A DNA stretch of 64,000 nucleotides, taken from the NCBI GenBank assembly GCA_029215795.1, contig JARDYH010000006.1, positions 21,095,501 through 21,159,500 on the forward strand, given 5' to 3'. Origin of the DNA: Anniella stebbinsi. Taxonomy: Eukaryota; Chordata; Lepidosauria; Squamata; Anniellidae. Position 1 is the first letter of the stretch, and every line of letters starts with the position of its first letter. A program made the translations under genes and the position numbers. Below are positions 22,361 to 34,399 of the stretch, piece by piece. The notes under the pieces were generated by a model that was given only the letters and a program-made list of their open reading frames with translations, had not been told where the DNA came from and did not search any database.

Positions 22361-22689
22361 AGGTCAAGGCAGCAGCGATCAAGGTAAGGGGGAGGGGGAC
22401 TTGCGAGGCTCTAACCCTCTCCCCTCCATCGCCGCTGGCAACACTCGCCTTGTTACTGGGAATGACACCTTGCCAGGCCGAGGCGAGCGCTGGCAGTGGT
22501 GTGGAGCAATGGCGGCAGCAGCAAGGATGGGCAATGGAAGTGAGGGGGGAGGGGGGAAGGGGTGCTGAAATTAAGTTGCATCTTAGAATCGACGCAAAGT
22601 TTTTTTCCTGTTGGTGGCCCTGAAATTAAGGTGCGTCTTACAATTGATGGCGTCTTACATTCGGTGAAATACGGTATATTGTCCCTCTG

Positions 22690-24060
22690 GTTTACGTCAT
22701 GATCACCATAAAATTGATGCTTCCTTTTTCCCCTTTTGTCTTTTGATTGGTATTTATTATCTTTAAACATATTACTTTACAAAACAAATCACTGTGAATA
22801 CTAAGACATTACCATTCTTTAGACATTTAACTCACTAAAATCTGTTACAAACATTGAAAAGCACTGAGACCCATCAAACAGATTATAACAATATAATATC
22901 CATTGAACATAAATAACATTTGAATATTACAATAAAGGAAATGGATTACCATGTATCACATCTTGTTTATCATTAAAAACAACTCCTAAATGCTTCCATT
23001 CCTGCAGATTTATTAATCCTATATATTCCCTGCTTAACCCAAAAAACCCATGTAATTTTGCTTAGGGATGCCAAATCCCATAGTTTAGTATAGCACTCTT
23101 TTTATTTGAAGGTATTTCCTTTCTTTTCTGATACTTGTTATAAAGACAATGTGCTACTAATATCATATAAAAGAGTAGTTTTTCTTGTTCATTGGTACTG
23201 CATCTTTCAGATAAGTTAATTAAGCAAATTCTAGGCTCAAAAGGGACAGTATATTTTAGAATATTACTAATATTAAAAAATTATTTCCAGAATCTCCTTG
23301 CTTCACACAATTTCTCCAACAATGCATAGAGTCTGCTCTTCCCATTCGCATTTCCAACAAATACAATTTTCATAAAGCTTAGATAGATGTAAAGGAATCA
23401 TGTACTAATGAGCCAGATGCTTAACTGAATTTTCTATTACAGATATAGAGGCTGTTTATCTGTTTAATTTATTTCAAATATATGTCCACATTTCATGTGA
23501 CATTCTTTCTCCAAATATGTTTCCCATCTTTGAATGTAATAGGATCTTCTATTTTCTTCAATCTACATTATGATTTGGTAGATTTTGGTTAGCATCTTTT
23601 TGGGTTTCTCCCACATTATCTTCTCACATTTATTTTCTTGTCTTAATCCTCCCTTCTGATTTCTTAACCAGCTATTTATATAATCTCTAATTTGAAAGTA
23701 TTCAAACAATGCCGGTCCTGTGTTAAGCATTTTATTCTCCAGTTGGTCTAAAGGCTTACCATCAATCCAATCAACAAATTAATCAAACCCATAATGTTGC
23801 CATTTTATAAAATTACCAATTACCCCATTTTATTAAATTGTGGATCAAATAAGACTGATCTCTATGGTGATTTTGAAGGACATAAATAGTCCCTTAGTTT
23901 ATCCCAAGCTGTCAGTAAAACTGCAATAATATAACTGATTTTCCTCTAATAAATTTCTGTCTTTGGGATTTATCCAAGGCAGATGCTTCCTACTTAACTT
24001 ACTAATTTGTGTGGATAGCTCTATTTTCTTTTCTGAAAACTAGCTAAATTTGTTTTTTTT
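22690..24060 (-). pseudogene. Old L1 ORF2 C-terminal fragment
   Basis: On the minus strand the frames yield FVDWIDGKPLDQLENKML, FEYFQIRDYINSWL, EKIMWEKPKKMLTKIYQ, then a Cys-containing NCICWKCEWEE segment. Together these resemble the region after the reverse transcriptase and the Cys/His cluster of L1 ORF2. There are many stops and the subfamily is diverged, clearly different from the two long L1 copies. Confidence 0.6.
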
Positions 24061-25311
24061 ACATTTCAACAAAATCATAATTTCAAAAAGCGCTGGCAAT
24101 AGGTGGGGATGGTGAGGCAGCAGCTTCAGAATTCAGTGAGAATAAAATATTGCAGACCTCTATATAATGAAAATGTCAGAAGGAATTCTCTTTTGAAAAG
24201 CTCATCATAAGAGGGGAAATGGCACAACTTTTGGGGCACAACTTTTTGATCATCCAACTGCCTCAGCAATGTTATTAAGGTTTAAAGAAGAAATTAGATG
24301 CACAATGCTAGCGTATGAACTGTACTTAACAAGATTTCCCCTGAGTGTTTAACTTTTATAATCCCCAGATGACTAAAGAAAAGCCTTTGCTGCTTTCCTG
24401 GCTGTGAGGTGCTTCACTTTTTCTCTCAGAAGAATTTTTGATTTATGGCTTGACCTTTAATTTCATTGTCATAATTTATGTTCAGGCAAAGCAAACATGA
24501 TTCATGATCGTGCACATGAGAAAAAGGGGAAGAATCCTAACTTCAGATTTGATGTGGAAGAATGACTTTGATAATTCAGTGCAACAGAACTAGTTGAGTT
24601 TTATTTTTAATTGAAATAAAAGAAAAATAATTCTTTCAAAATACAAAGAAACACAGAAACAGGAATAGGAATGGATCTTGATCAAACCCTCCTCTCAAAA
24701 ACTATTTATTTTTGCATCCTAAAACTGGAGAGATCATATCACATTTTCAGATTACAATAAAAAGGTGAAGAACACCTATATAATTCTTTAATATATATCC
24801 AATGGAAAAACTGGTTAAACACTTTCATGCTCCAGCCTTGCACCTCCATATTCTCAGCATTGATATATACAACTGTGAAACCTTCAGAAATACTACTAGC
24901 TTCATCCTCTTGAACTCAACATTCATATTTCACATGCATCCAAGGCCCGCGCAATTATAAAACAAAAAAGGAATAAAATGCATAAAGCCATATTTCTGCA
25001 ACTCTATAACTCTATGACTTGACAAAACTTGACAAATCCATATTTTGGCCATTGGCAGAATAGGAGATGGTGTCCACTGTCTCCCCACCCCGAGTCAAGC
25101 TGCACTGTATCCAAAGCCAGTTAAGTTATCTTGGCACATGAGGCAGAAAATCCTACAATCCTACAATCCCATCCCTGGCAGTAAGAATACAACAAAGTAA
25201 ATAGCTAACCATTTGCTGCCCTTTCTTGGCATCCAAAATTTGCTGTCTGAGGTGGCCATCTCATCCTGCCTAATGGAAGGGCAAGCCCTGAGAAGAGGAA
25301 GACAATCCTAC
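24061..25311. other. No recognised feature
   Basis: AT-rich with no repeat I can name. If 25312-25449 is an exon on the minus strand, this is downstream intron. Confidence 0.45.
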
Positions 25312-25449
25312 CTGGTTCAGTGCAGTTCTTGAAATAGAGATGTTTAGTTTCCTTGGGATTATTTGTGACATTTTCCTCAGGTTCCTGCAGTAGCCTTCGC
25401 CCATTCCACTTGTCACTAGTTTCCAAAGCAGAGTTCAGAACATCATAAA
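25312..25449 (-). CDS. Candidate coding exon of an unidentified host gene
   Basis: On the minus strand a pyrimidine-rich TTCTTTCTCCTCTCTAG acceptor precedes 138 bp of open frame ending at a CAG|GTAGGA donor. The exon enters with two bases completing a codon and leaves with one, so it is symmetrical (phase 1-1), common in secreted or extracellular proteins. The 45 full codons include LNSALETSDKWNGRRLLQEP, two possible N-glycosylation sites (ENVT, KNCT) and one cysteine. I do not recognise the gene. No second exon was found nearby, so a chance open frame in an old repeat remains possible. Confidence 0.45.
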
Positions 25450-25879
25450 CTAGAGAGGAGAAAGAACCAAATAAATATCAGATTTGGAGTGGGCAGACAC
25501 AGCTTGACACTGCATCACATTCATACAGTGAAGTAGATGATGAGATGCACCAGCCTCCGACGTTCTACTACAGTCATCGTAGCTACATAGTACAAGGACA
25601 AAAGTTGATGGAGACAGCAAGATGGTGAGGGAGGAATGGAGTGGTGGTCAGTACAGAGCTATCACACAAAGTCAAAGGTTTCCCACCTGAGCTGTTTCTA
25701 CAATAATGTACCTCCTTATCCTTATGCCTCTAGATTAGCCTTCTCCAAGCTGGTGCCCTCCAGATGATTTGGACTTCAATTCCCATCAACCCCAGCCAAC
25801 AGTCAGAAATGCTTCTCTAAACCCTTCCATTACGAAAGATAGGTTATTTCAGTATTGTGGATTTCCCTGCAAGTTAGTT
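25450..25879. other. Contains one interspersed-repeat fragment
   Basis: Bases 25738-25815 (CTGGTGCCCTCCAGATGAT...CAATTCCCATCAACCCCAGCC) match in arrangement the repeat at 31540-31685. The rest is unrecognised. Confidence 0.55.
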
Positions 25880-26030
25880 GTCTAAATTGCTTTAAATTTT
25901 CTATATGTAAATTTCTATGCTGTATTTTTATATTGTATTTTATTATTTTATGGATTGTTGTAAACTGCCCAGAGAGCTGCAGCTAATAGGCAGTATAGAA
26001 ATGAAATAAATAATAATAGTTATGACCAAT
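25880..26030 (+). mobile_element. L2-type LINE 3' tail
   Basis: TTGTAAACTGCCCAGAGAGC followed by a TATAGAAATGAAATAAATAATAATA tail. Only the 3' end remains. Confidence 0.65.
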
Positions 26031-27264
26031 GCAGAAAATATTGACTATAGACAGGTGTTAAAGGTAACAGGGGGCCAGGGGGTCATCTAGCAACAGCAAT
26101 AGAATGTGAACTCATATTTTCCTGTTCCCATAGCCAGCTCCTGATTACTTTTAACCACTGGGATAAAGAGTCTGAAGGAAGGGAAAGGGTTGAGGGTTGA
26201 CTGTTACAGACTGAATCTGGGACTTTCTCGTGCTACTGAGCCATGGCCTCTCACCAAATCATTTACATTGCAGGCAGGGAGGGCTGCTGGAAGGATTGCA
26301 ATATTGGTATTGATCAGTGGTTGAACTGTTGTTGGCCCTGGGCTGTCTTGCAACATTCAGTTCCTCTTTAGACAGGTATGCTACCTTTCAGAAAAGTAGA
26401 TCCTGCAACAGTGCCAATATAGCCCCAGCATAATTCTATTTTTTTTTAAGCTAGGACAAGCAGAGAAGGAAGACATTGGTGGCTAGAGAGATCTGTCTAG
26501 ACTCTAACAAGATTAGGGCATTATATTGTGTGTTCCATTCCCCATTCCATGTACAGCAGCCAGATGGACTAGCAGTTACTTCAACCCTGGCAATGGGATA
26601 ATGTTCTCCACCGCACAGCGCAACAGGCTAGTTTAAGGGAGTGCAGGACAGGCTTGAACATACAATGCTGTCCTCCAACATAGGGCAATGGTCAAGGGTT
26701 TCAGGTGAAACAGTGGAGGGCTGCCTCCTCTGCCCCAGTATCTGCTACCTGAAGGAGTTACCTCACTCCGCCTAATGGGGTGACTACATGTGGATGTTGT
26801 CTGCTATGGATTATTCACAGTAGGGATGGCCGACCTTGGGTGAATTTCCACATCTCCTAAATAGAAAGGTTGACAGAGCTGGAGGTGAGCTCAAAGGAGA
26901 TATGAAAAGGCCCACAAGGTGAGGGGAATTAGAACTGAGAGCTGTTAGCTCAGCCAAACCAAAAACTGTTTAAGAAGGAAATACCAAATCAACTGAGGCC
27001 AAGAAAAAGGAGACAAATGAATTAAACAAATTGTCATGGTTGAAATATAGAAGGGCATATAGTTATGGAAGATTTTAAAAAAATAGAAGAAATTGAAGTG
27101 AAAATTAGAACATTTGTTTATTTATTTCTAGGCTATCTTTCAAGGCAAGATCCCTCCCAAACTTAATTTGAAACGAGCCAGACCAGTGGTTCATCTAGCT
27201 GACAGTAGGTTCCTTTGATCGCCGCAAGGCTGCTTTCCAACTCTGCCATTTTAAATCCTTTTAA
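26031..27264. other. No recognised feature
   Basis: I see no ORF with family features and no repeat I can name. Confidence 0.45.
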
Positions 27265-27470
27265 CCAGAGATGCCAGAGGAGTGTAACTCAATGGAAAAG
27301 CATCTGCTTTCCACACAGAAGGTCCCAGGTTCCATCCCCATCTAGTAAGAAATCCTGCCTGGAACCCTGGAGAGTCACTGCTGCCACTCAGTGCCAACAG
27401 TACTGAGTTAGCTGGACCCATGGTCTGACTCAGTATACAGCACCTTCCATGTCCCTATGAACCTGGGGCT
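27265..27470 (+). mobile_element. tRNA-derived SINE
   Basis: The tRNA-like head has TGTAACTCAATGGAAAAGC (box A region) and GGTCCCAGGTTCCATCCCC (box B region). The body has CCTGGAACCCTGGAGAGTC, CAGTACTGAGTTAGCTGGAC and GGTCTGACTCAGTATACAGC. This is the common reptile tRNA SINE layout, internally a Pol III promoter. Confidence 0.8.
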
Positions 27471-28294
27471 ATATGGCTCTGTTACTGGGCTATATATCTC
27501 CTCCACATGCAAACAACAGCATCCCCTGGGTTTTGCTGTCTCCGTAGCATCAACTGAGCTTGAAACTGCAAGCAAAATTTAAACAAAATAAATAGCTATG
27601 GAAAATTATTAGAGCAAAGAGCATTAAAGTTTTCCTGAGGCAACTGATTGAGAGTGTCCTGCTGTGACCGTAGCAAACACTGAGTGCAAAGAAGTCAGAA
27701 AACCTTCAAGCCTACAGTTGGTAGTCCAGTGGGGTTCAGGTTATAACAGAGGTGGTCTCAGTCCAGGCAGAAGTCAGGATACATTAAGTCAGACAAGAAG
27801 AGCAGGCAGCAGCAGGAGTGGTCAGGATCACAAGCATGAGGTCAAACAAGGGAAATCAATCAGGTATATGATGCAGTCCAGAAGCAGGGTTGTTAGGCAG
27901 TCCAAAAAGTCAGAAAACAGGGCACAATTCAGGAGGCAAGATATATAGCAAAGCAGGAAGGCCCAAGTTGTCCCAAGGCTGGCTGAGTTTCCAGTGAAGG
28001 CTTTTAAGCAAAAAAGCCTTCACTGGACCCCTCCCTGAGCTTAGCTGCAGTAATCAGAGCTCTCTTTTTAGAACCCTACACCAGAGAAGTCACTTTCTCT
28101 TGAGGAGACCTTCTCTGGATGCGAGCACTCCTTCACACAGGAGCCCTGCTAGCCTATCGCTTGAGGTGATGACACTCCTGTGGGCTCAGGGTTGTTCAGC
28201 CTCTGCCTCAGAGGCAGGCTGCATTCAGAAGACACATTAGTCAATGGTGATTTAAGTTGCCGACAGTAAGTTGAGCAGTTAATGGTTGGCTATT

Positions 28295-29326
28295 GGCTGA
28301 ATTCGGACAACACCTATAAAGCCTTACATGGTTTGGGACCACAATACCTGATGGAACACCTCTCCCGACACGAACCTACCCATACACTATGATCCACATC
28401 TAAGGTCCTCCTCCGGTTGCCTACTCTGAGGGAAGCACGGAGGGTGGCAACAAGGGGGAGGGCCTTTTCAGTGGTGGCCCCCCAATTATGGAATGATCTC
28501 CCCAACAAGGCTCGCCTGGCGCCAACATTGTTATCTTTTCGGCGCCAGGTCAAGACTTTCCTCTTCTCCCAGGCATTTAACAGCATATGATGAGGGTTTT
28601 GTGTTGCTGTTGTGCTTTGACCCAGAATTGTTGTTTTAAAGGATATTGTAATTATAACTTGTTTTTATGCTTTATGGTTTTAAATTTTGTACATCGGTGT
28701 TTTTAATGTTCAATGTTTTTAATTTTTGTAAACTGCCCAGAGAGCTTTGGCTATAGGCCGGTATATAAATGGAATAAAATAAATAAATAAATAAACAAAC
28801 AAACAAACACATTAAGCAACTGAGAGGGGGGGAACAATTGTCAGTTGTGTTGAATATTGTGTTGTGTGGAGGGTAACACACCCTCACAAACTACTGACGG
28901 TATGCTATTCCACCCAAATAAGCAACTGAGAGAAACAACTGGCTTGCAAGTTGTTTAGCTCGAAGTCAGTTGTTTAAAATGTTGTGTGGAGGGGTGAGTG
29001 TGTTAATGGCATGTGGTGAGTGGGTTAAAGCACAAGCCCATAGAGGCAGGTGACAAAAGTGACCAAAGCGATGGCTGCCACTCTGCTACAACTGGTGCAA
29101 CTTGCAGAAGCTGCTGGAGGACTGAGGGAGGAGGGAAGGTGGGGAGAGGGGCGGGGGGAGGGGGCTGTCTCAGTCAAATGCTGGGTTGACTATTAGTCCA
29201 CTCAATGCCAGCACCAACCAACCACAGTTGTGTAGGAATATGTTGTGTTGGGAGTACCCACAAAATAACCAACTGTGAGTTGGCTACTCAACCCACCATT
29301 GACTAATGTGTTGTCCGAATGCAGCC
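28295..29326. mobile_element. Harbinger-type MITE, inner member, carrying an L2 fragment
   Basis: The ends GGCTGAATTCGGACAACAC and GTGTTGTCCGAATGCAGCC are flanked by ATT on both sides (28292-28294, 29327-29329). Subterminal words ACAATTGTCAGTTGT and ACAACTGGCTTGCAAGTTGT echo those of the autonomous element. An L2 3' fragment lies directly inside the left terminus. Confidence 0.85.
28313..28807 (+). pseudogene. L2-type LINE ORF2 C-terminal fragment and tail
   Basis: The plus-strand frame reads LPTLREARRVATRGRAFSV, APQLWNDLPN and FRRQVKTFLFSQAFNS, the C-terminus typical of L2-like reverse transcriptases. The 3' UTR ends with AAACTGCCCAGAGAGC and an (AAATA/AAAC)n tail. It is a 5'-truncated copy inserted in the MITE. 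Confidence 0.8.
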
Positions 29327-29810
29327 ATTGTGAGTTCTGCTGGCTGGACTAGAGTGGCAGCTGCTGCTTTGGTCGCTCTTGCCAGGGGACTCTGTAGCCA
29401 GCCGAGATAGTCCACTCAATCTTGCAAAATAGTCCACTGAGCCTGACCAACAGCACGCTAACAACGGTTGTGCAGATAGTCAACTCTGCAGCGGGTTGTG
29501 TTTCTCAACTTGTTATTTTGGCAACTGCAGGGTGGTTTTTGCCTGATAGATGGGAGTACCTGCAAAATAACCAACTGTCAGTTGACTATTAACCCACCAT
29601 TGACTAATGTGTTGTCTGAATGCAGCCGCAGAGTCCCTTTCTCCTGAAAGGGATGGCCCAGCAGCTATCTCTCCTGAGGGCTCAGGCTCCTGTGGGTCTA
29701 GTGGCAATCCTTGGTGCGGGGTGCCCAGGGGCTTCTGTGAGCTCCAGCTCTTTCGCTGAAAAGGACTCCTCCAGGTGGGGCATGAGAGCAGAAAACTGAA
29801 TGCTGGAGAG

Positions 29811-30749
29811 GATAGAACCTTGCCTAACCCAGCCAAGGTGATTTTTATGCTCTTGTAATTACTTATATATGTGTACAGATTGCAGAAAGTGTGTTTCAGG
29901 TTTTTGAGGGTCTGAGATAAAAGTAACTTGACTTGCACAGAGATGGTCTGTTATGGGCCTTATTAGTTATGCGTGAACCGTATTCTCTGCTTTGTTTCAG
30001 AGGAGATGCTGGTGAGCAAAACTTTGGGCTGGCAGCTTCAATACAAACACATGGCACCTCTCCTAGAAATTTTTTTCTTTTGGCAGGAGCCTGTTCATCC
30101 TGGAAACTTGCAAGTTGCTCTGATTAAGCAGGGAGTGCATGTTCATGTGCCAGTAACATCTGGCTGGCCTGCAAACATTGAGAAAACAGCAGGGTGCCCA
30201 TTGTATGCAGTACAGCTCAACCCCTTTCAGCAAACAGTTAGTTGAGCTTTATGCCAAGTTTCCATTACAAAAAAGGTTTCACTCTTTCTTGCTTCAGTTA
30301 AGCACATTACAGTTCTTCCTTCCCCACACATTTCTCTTCCCTTTGGACTTTTCCTTGTCAGATTTTGAGGGAAATACAGAACTCAGCCATAGAGCTGCTG
30401 GACAAGTTCAGCCACACAGTTTCCACTATGGCATGACACTTAAAGCAACTGTTTGCTTTTTACAGGCACATGTGGTCATATTGTGACTAGATACCTTTTC
30501 ACAAAGCCGGCTCCTGTGCACTTCACAGCAACCTCTGCGCAGAAATTTAGCAAATAATGTTTCCTGAAACAGTTAAATCCATGCCAGGAAAAGTACCACC
30601 TATTAAATTTCCGCGTGTTGCGTTGTTGTCAAAAATCCAGGAGTGGGGCCAGTAAAGGGAGAGGGAGGAGAACATGGTGTAACCAAGTTCTATTCAGTTA
30701 TTCTTGCCTGATTAATGATTAAAGTGACTGGTCTATATTTAACAGGCAG
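29811..30749. other. No recognised feature
   Basis: No repeat I can name. Short frames at 29933-30486 lack motifs, and weak splice-like TTTCAG and GGTGAGC words are not supported by coding bias. Confidence 0.4.
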
Positions 30750-30900
30750 TAACTGTCATTTTATTAATGTGGACTAATGGGCAGCATGTGATCTTCTACC
30801 TGGAAGCCCTGGGTTCTAGTCCTAACTCCACCAGGGGCACTCTGAGTGGCCTTCAGCAGTGTGCATGACAATTCAGTAGCCAACTTTCCCCACCCCATTC
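30750..30900 (+). mobile_element. Degraded tRNA-derived SINE
   Basis: CCTGGAAGCCCTGGGTTCTAG and TCCTAACTCC resemble the tRNA-derived part of the reptile SINE seen on the minus strand at 12530-12735. The 3' part is lost or diverged. Confidence 0.5.
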
Positions 30901-31539
30901 TAAATGTTTCTTAAAACTTCTATATGCCTTTAACTTTTGCACGGCAGGTAAAAATTCAGTAGGTGCACTTTCTTTTTCACTCCACTATACCATGCCAGGA
31001 AAACTTCAGGTGCTGAATTTCTACCCACCACACAGCTGTTAAAAGTGCATTATGGAAATGACCATGACCTAATAGGAGTGTTTTAAGGATGACAGTAAAG
31101 ACATTTCTACATTTTTACACAATTTTATGGAGTAAGACCCACTGAGTTTACTGGGACTTATTCCCAGGTTAAGTGTACACAGCAAGAGTGAAAAACTTTT
31201 CGGCCTCAAAGGCTGCCTGTGATGGTGGCTTGGGGGTTGGCAGCCACATCCACACATGCACACCTCGTGTCTCTTTTCTACAGGTCTGCACTTGCTGCCT
31301 AGATAGGAGTGAGAGATGACTTAGAAGCGACAAAGCATTTTTTTTCTTTTTTCAAAAGGTCCTCAGGGAGTTCACATGGTGAGCAGAGGAATTCCAAAGT
31401 GGCAGGCCAGAACAAAATGAATAAGGTAAAGGCTTTATCAAGGGCTTAATCTGAGCCAGGCCTTGCCAGGGAAAGATTAGCTACAGAACTGGTTTTGAAT
31501 GCCAGGAACATTTGAAGTAAGATGAAAATTGTGTCACTG
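30901..31539. other. Mostly unrecognised; short common repeat word
   Basis: Bases 31120-31185 (AAGACCCACTGAGTTTACTG, GGGACTTATTCCCAGGTTAA) belong to a widespread reptile repeat related to the 7590-7900 words. Nothing else is identifiable. Confidence 0.4.
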
Positions 31540-31685
31540 AGGATATCTAGAGAAACGGTGGACAAATTGTAACCTTCCAGATGTTTTGCCATACAATTCC
31601 CACCAGCCCTAGCCAGCAGAGCCAATGGGAAACATAGGCCAAAACATCTGAAGGCCCACAAGTTTCTTATCCCTGACCTAGAGGG
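31540..31685. repeat. Short inverted-repeat element (MITE-like)
   Basis: CCTTCCAGATGTTTTG...CAATTCCCACCAGCCC and the partial inverse AGCCAATGGGAAACATAGGCC...AAAACATCTGAAGGCC form an imperfect hairpin. One arm is related to 25738-25815. Class unknown. Confidence 0.55.
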
Positions 31686-34399
31686 TGTTTCTGTAGCTAC
31701 TGAATAATCACAGCTACACACACACACCTGTGAGCAAGGCACTGGCTGGTTCTATGTCAAAAGAATGTCGCTTCAAAGCAAGGTTCAGCCCAGAAACTTT
31801 CATTTTGGAAATTATACTATGGCAGTGTGGAGTGCTTCTGTTCAGGATGGCAGCCAGCCAGACTCTTTCCCAGGATGCTCCATTCCATTCCACTCCCCAC
31901 TGGTTTTCAATCTGTCTCCCTCCTCCAACATTCTGTGCCCACTAAACATGCTCATTGGGTTGCTTTGGGGTTCCCTCCCCTTAAAGGTTTTTTTTTTTTT
32001 TTTTTTGCTAAATATTTTTTGTAAATCAGCAAACCTTAGAGTTGCCCTGAGCCTGTTGATACCTCCTTTTTGTGTGTGGATGATGATGTTTTGGCCACAT
32101 AAGGATCCATATTCAGAGAATGACTGGGTTAACACAACATGCTAACCCATGATGGTTTATTTTCCAGAACAGCACATGATGGGCTAGTGTGTTGTCTGTG
32201 GCATGTCCCCCTGTGGGTTATTTCCCCCAAATAAGCCACCCTGAGAACCCACAGTCTGCAGAAAAGGTTATTTTACCTATGGTGGGTTAGCGTGTTGTCT
32301 GTCACACAGTGTGGATTACAGAGATCGTCTATGGAGCTGCTCGATAAGCTGCCGTCATTCCGCTTCTCTCAAACAATCTCTATTCCCACCGCAAAGGAAA
32401 CTGGGATATCTGGCTGGCTGGGCAGGAGGACTACAGGAGGACGGGGCAGGGGTTTGTGAAATAAACTACTCTGTGTAGCTTGTTTGCCAGAGTGTCTGAT
32501 GGGAGCACAGTAGGTTGTTTGCATAACCACATACCCAACGTAGCTTGCCACCCACCATAGGTTTGTGTGATGTGTGAATCCGGAAATTATGTTCGTTTTT
32601 AATTTATAGGAAGTCCTCTGTGATGAAATGTACTATTTCACAGGGGCAAGCCTTGACAAGAGATGGTCTGCTTTCTAGATTGTTCTGTAGCATGCTAGTT
32701 GGTAGTGAGCAACAGTTGCTTTCTGTGGCCTTATCTGAGGGGCAGACTATACTTTACCTCAAATACATAGTTTGGCAATGTGCGCTTGTTTGCTGAGCTT
32801 GAACTAGCAGCCACGCAGGAGACAGAATTCAGACCGTGGTATACCAGAAGGGTTTTGTAACTTTTTAAACCCTTCCCCTATGCTGTGGTCTTGATGAAAA
32901 GCACCTCCCTCAAAGGGTCTATTTGGCAGAGGAGGGGAAAGCCCACTACTGGAGGGATGTGCAATTGGTGTTGCACCCCCCCCCCCACTCCCATTTGGAT
33001 TGGGAATATTTTTGCCATTTGAATGAGCAGAAGAGAAACAATTTGAGCCTGAAACTTGTTGGAGAAAATTGCTGGAAGGTTTCTGGTGGCAAGAAGCAGC
33101 CCTTGGGGAGATTACAAGGATAAGTTGTCCATCCATACCTGTGCTGACTTGCAACTAAATAGTTTATTTGAATCTCCAATACTCTCCTCTCATAAGGAAA
33201 CTGACACCATAAAAGTCAGCCCAAGAGCATGCAGGAGAGCGTGGGATGCATGAAACAACTCTATCCATCAGGTAGAAAGAATCATTTGCCTCCAATAATA
33301 TTGTGGAGTGGCATGAACAGAACCTGTTCAAGTAACATTGCTGTGCAAATGGAGAGGTATACAAAGGAAAGAAGCAGCTCATGCTAGCAGAGAGTGGTTG
33401 AAAGACACACATTACAAAGTAGCTAATCAAGCAGTAAAAAGGGATGATTTGTTACTGTGGTACTGCAGAATCACTGCAAGTTTCAACAAAGCACTTTTGA
33501 GTGCTGGCAGGATCCCTGGCTGTGTCTTACAGCCAGCTACATTCTATGAAGACTGTGAGCCAGTGCAGACAGGAGCCTACACAGACACGGCCTTTCAAAA
33601 GTTGTGCACTTCCAAACACATATTTTAACATCTTTTTCTCCCTACATTCCTTCCTTTGAGCAAGAGGGAAGCTCTCCCACAGTACTTTGGGCAATAACAA
33701 GAAGTGCAGGAACACCCACACTTGGGGTACAACTAATGAGCAGGAACCAAACTTATATGTCTGTTTTGCCAGTGAACTGATGGAGGTTAAAGCAAAAGCA
33801 ACCCCAGGAACGATCCTTATATACAGGAGCCTATCTACATGTTACCCTTAGCTGGTGGTTTAGCTATGCATCTCATGGAACATGTTGTATTTATATAACT
33901 ACACAGTGTTTTGATGGTAGGAATTATAATGTGATAATTCTCATCAGCACAGCATGGGTATTTAAATTGGACTCTAAATAAGCTACAGGGGTATTCTATG
34001 TCAATGCCAGGGCCAGATCTACACCAAGTGGATATTACACTTTGAAAATAGTTTGAAAAGGGTATATATATTATAATGTGTCCTCAGCCCAATCAGTTGT
34101 CAAAACTGTTATAAACTGTTATAAAGCGGCAGTGTAGATCCTGCCCTGCTCTAGCTTGGTTGGTTCATACATACAGTGTTGATCACTTGATTTCTATACA
34201 CTTGATGAATGATTGGAGACCATTCGAACCAACTCCATTCAAAAGCACTCTTGGAGATGCTATGACTATTTCCCCCCATTTGTTTAAATTAAATTCTTTT
34301 GCAAGTACAATCATCCTAAAACATTTCCACCACCATACAATAAGAGTAATACAATACATATTATATACATCAATCAATACAATATCCCTTCTCTGAATC
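31686..34399. other. No gene recognised; poly-T and weak repeat words
   Basis: A poly-T run lies at 31988-32006. Bases 32110-32590 contain GGGTTAACACAACATGC and GGGTTAGCGTGTTGTCTG, perhaps an old Harbinger-like fold-back, but the termini are not convincing. The rest is unrecognised. Confidence 0.4.

Larger units (their letters stand above)
20564..22674. mobile_element. DNA transposon with TA target duplication, outer layer of a three-level nest
   Basis: The ends CCGTATTTCA and TGAAATACGG are perfect inverted repeats flanked by TA on both sides, followed inside by paired TTTAAGACACAC and GCGTCTTACA words. The TA duplication suggests the Tc1/mariner type, but the superfamily is not proven. There is no transposase. 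Internal sequence includes a 22275-22360 hairpin. An LTR (20789-22272) is inserted in it. Confidence 0.7.
28217..29627. mobile_element. Harbinger-type MITE, outer member of a nested pair
   Basis: The ends GGCTGCATTCAGAAGACAC and GTGTTGTCTGAATGCAGCC extend inward through ATTAGTCAATGGTG/CACCATTGACTAAT. Perfect 3-bp duplications GCA lie at 28214-28216 and 29628-29630. The termini are close to those of the 6.2-kb Harbinger at 38732. A second element is inserted at 28295. Confidence 0.82.
27660..29810. mobile_element. LTR-retrotransposon-like repeat split by Harbinger elements
   Basis: The flanks 27660-28216 and 29628-29810 become contiguous if the Harbinger insertion is removed. The leader-like GTCCAG/GTCAGG-rich stretch at 27700-27960 resembles 10116-10327, suggesting the same LTR family. 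A perfect hairpin (CCAGTGAAGGCTTTT...AAAAGCCTTCACTGG) lies at 27991-28026. The ends are not resolved. Confidence 0.35.

Noticed and set aside
27265..27340. tRNA gene
   Set aside because: Box A and B are present, but the cloverleaf is not complete and a SINE body follows.
29933..30486. Overlapping plus-strand frames with splice-like sites
   Set aside because: No coding bias, no recognisable protein and sites occur at chance frequency.
32804..33154. 116-codon minus-strand frame
   Set aside because: Contains homopolymer-derived glycine run and no family motif.
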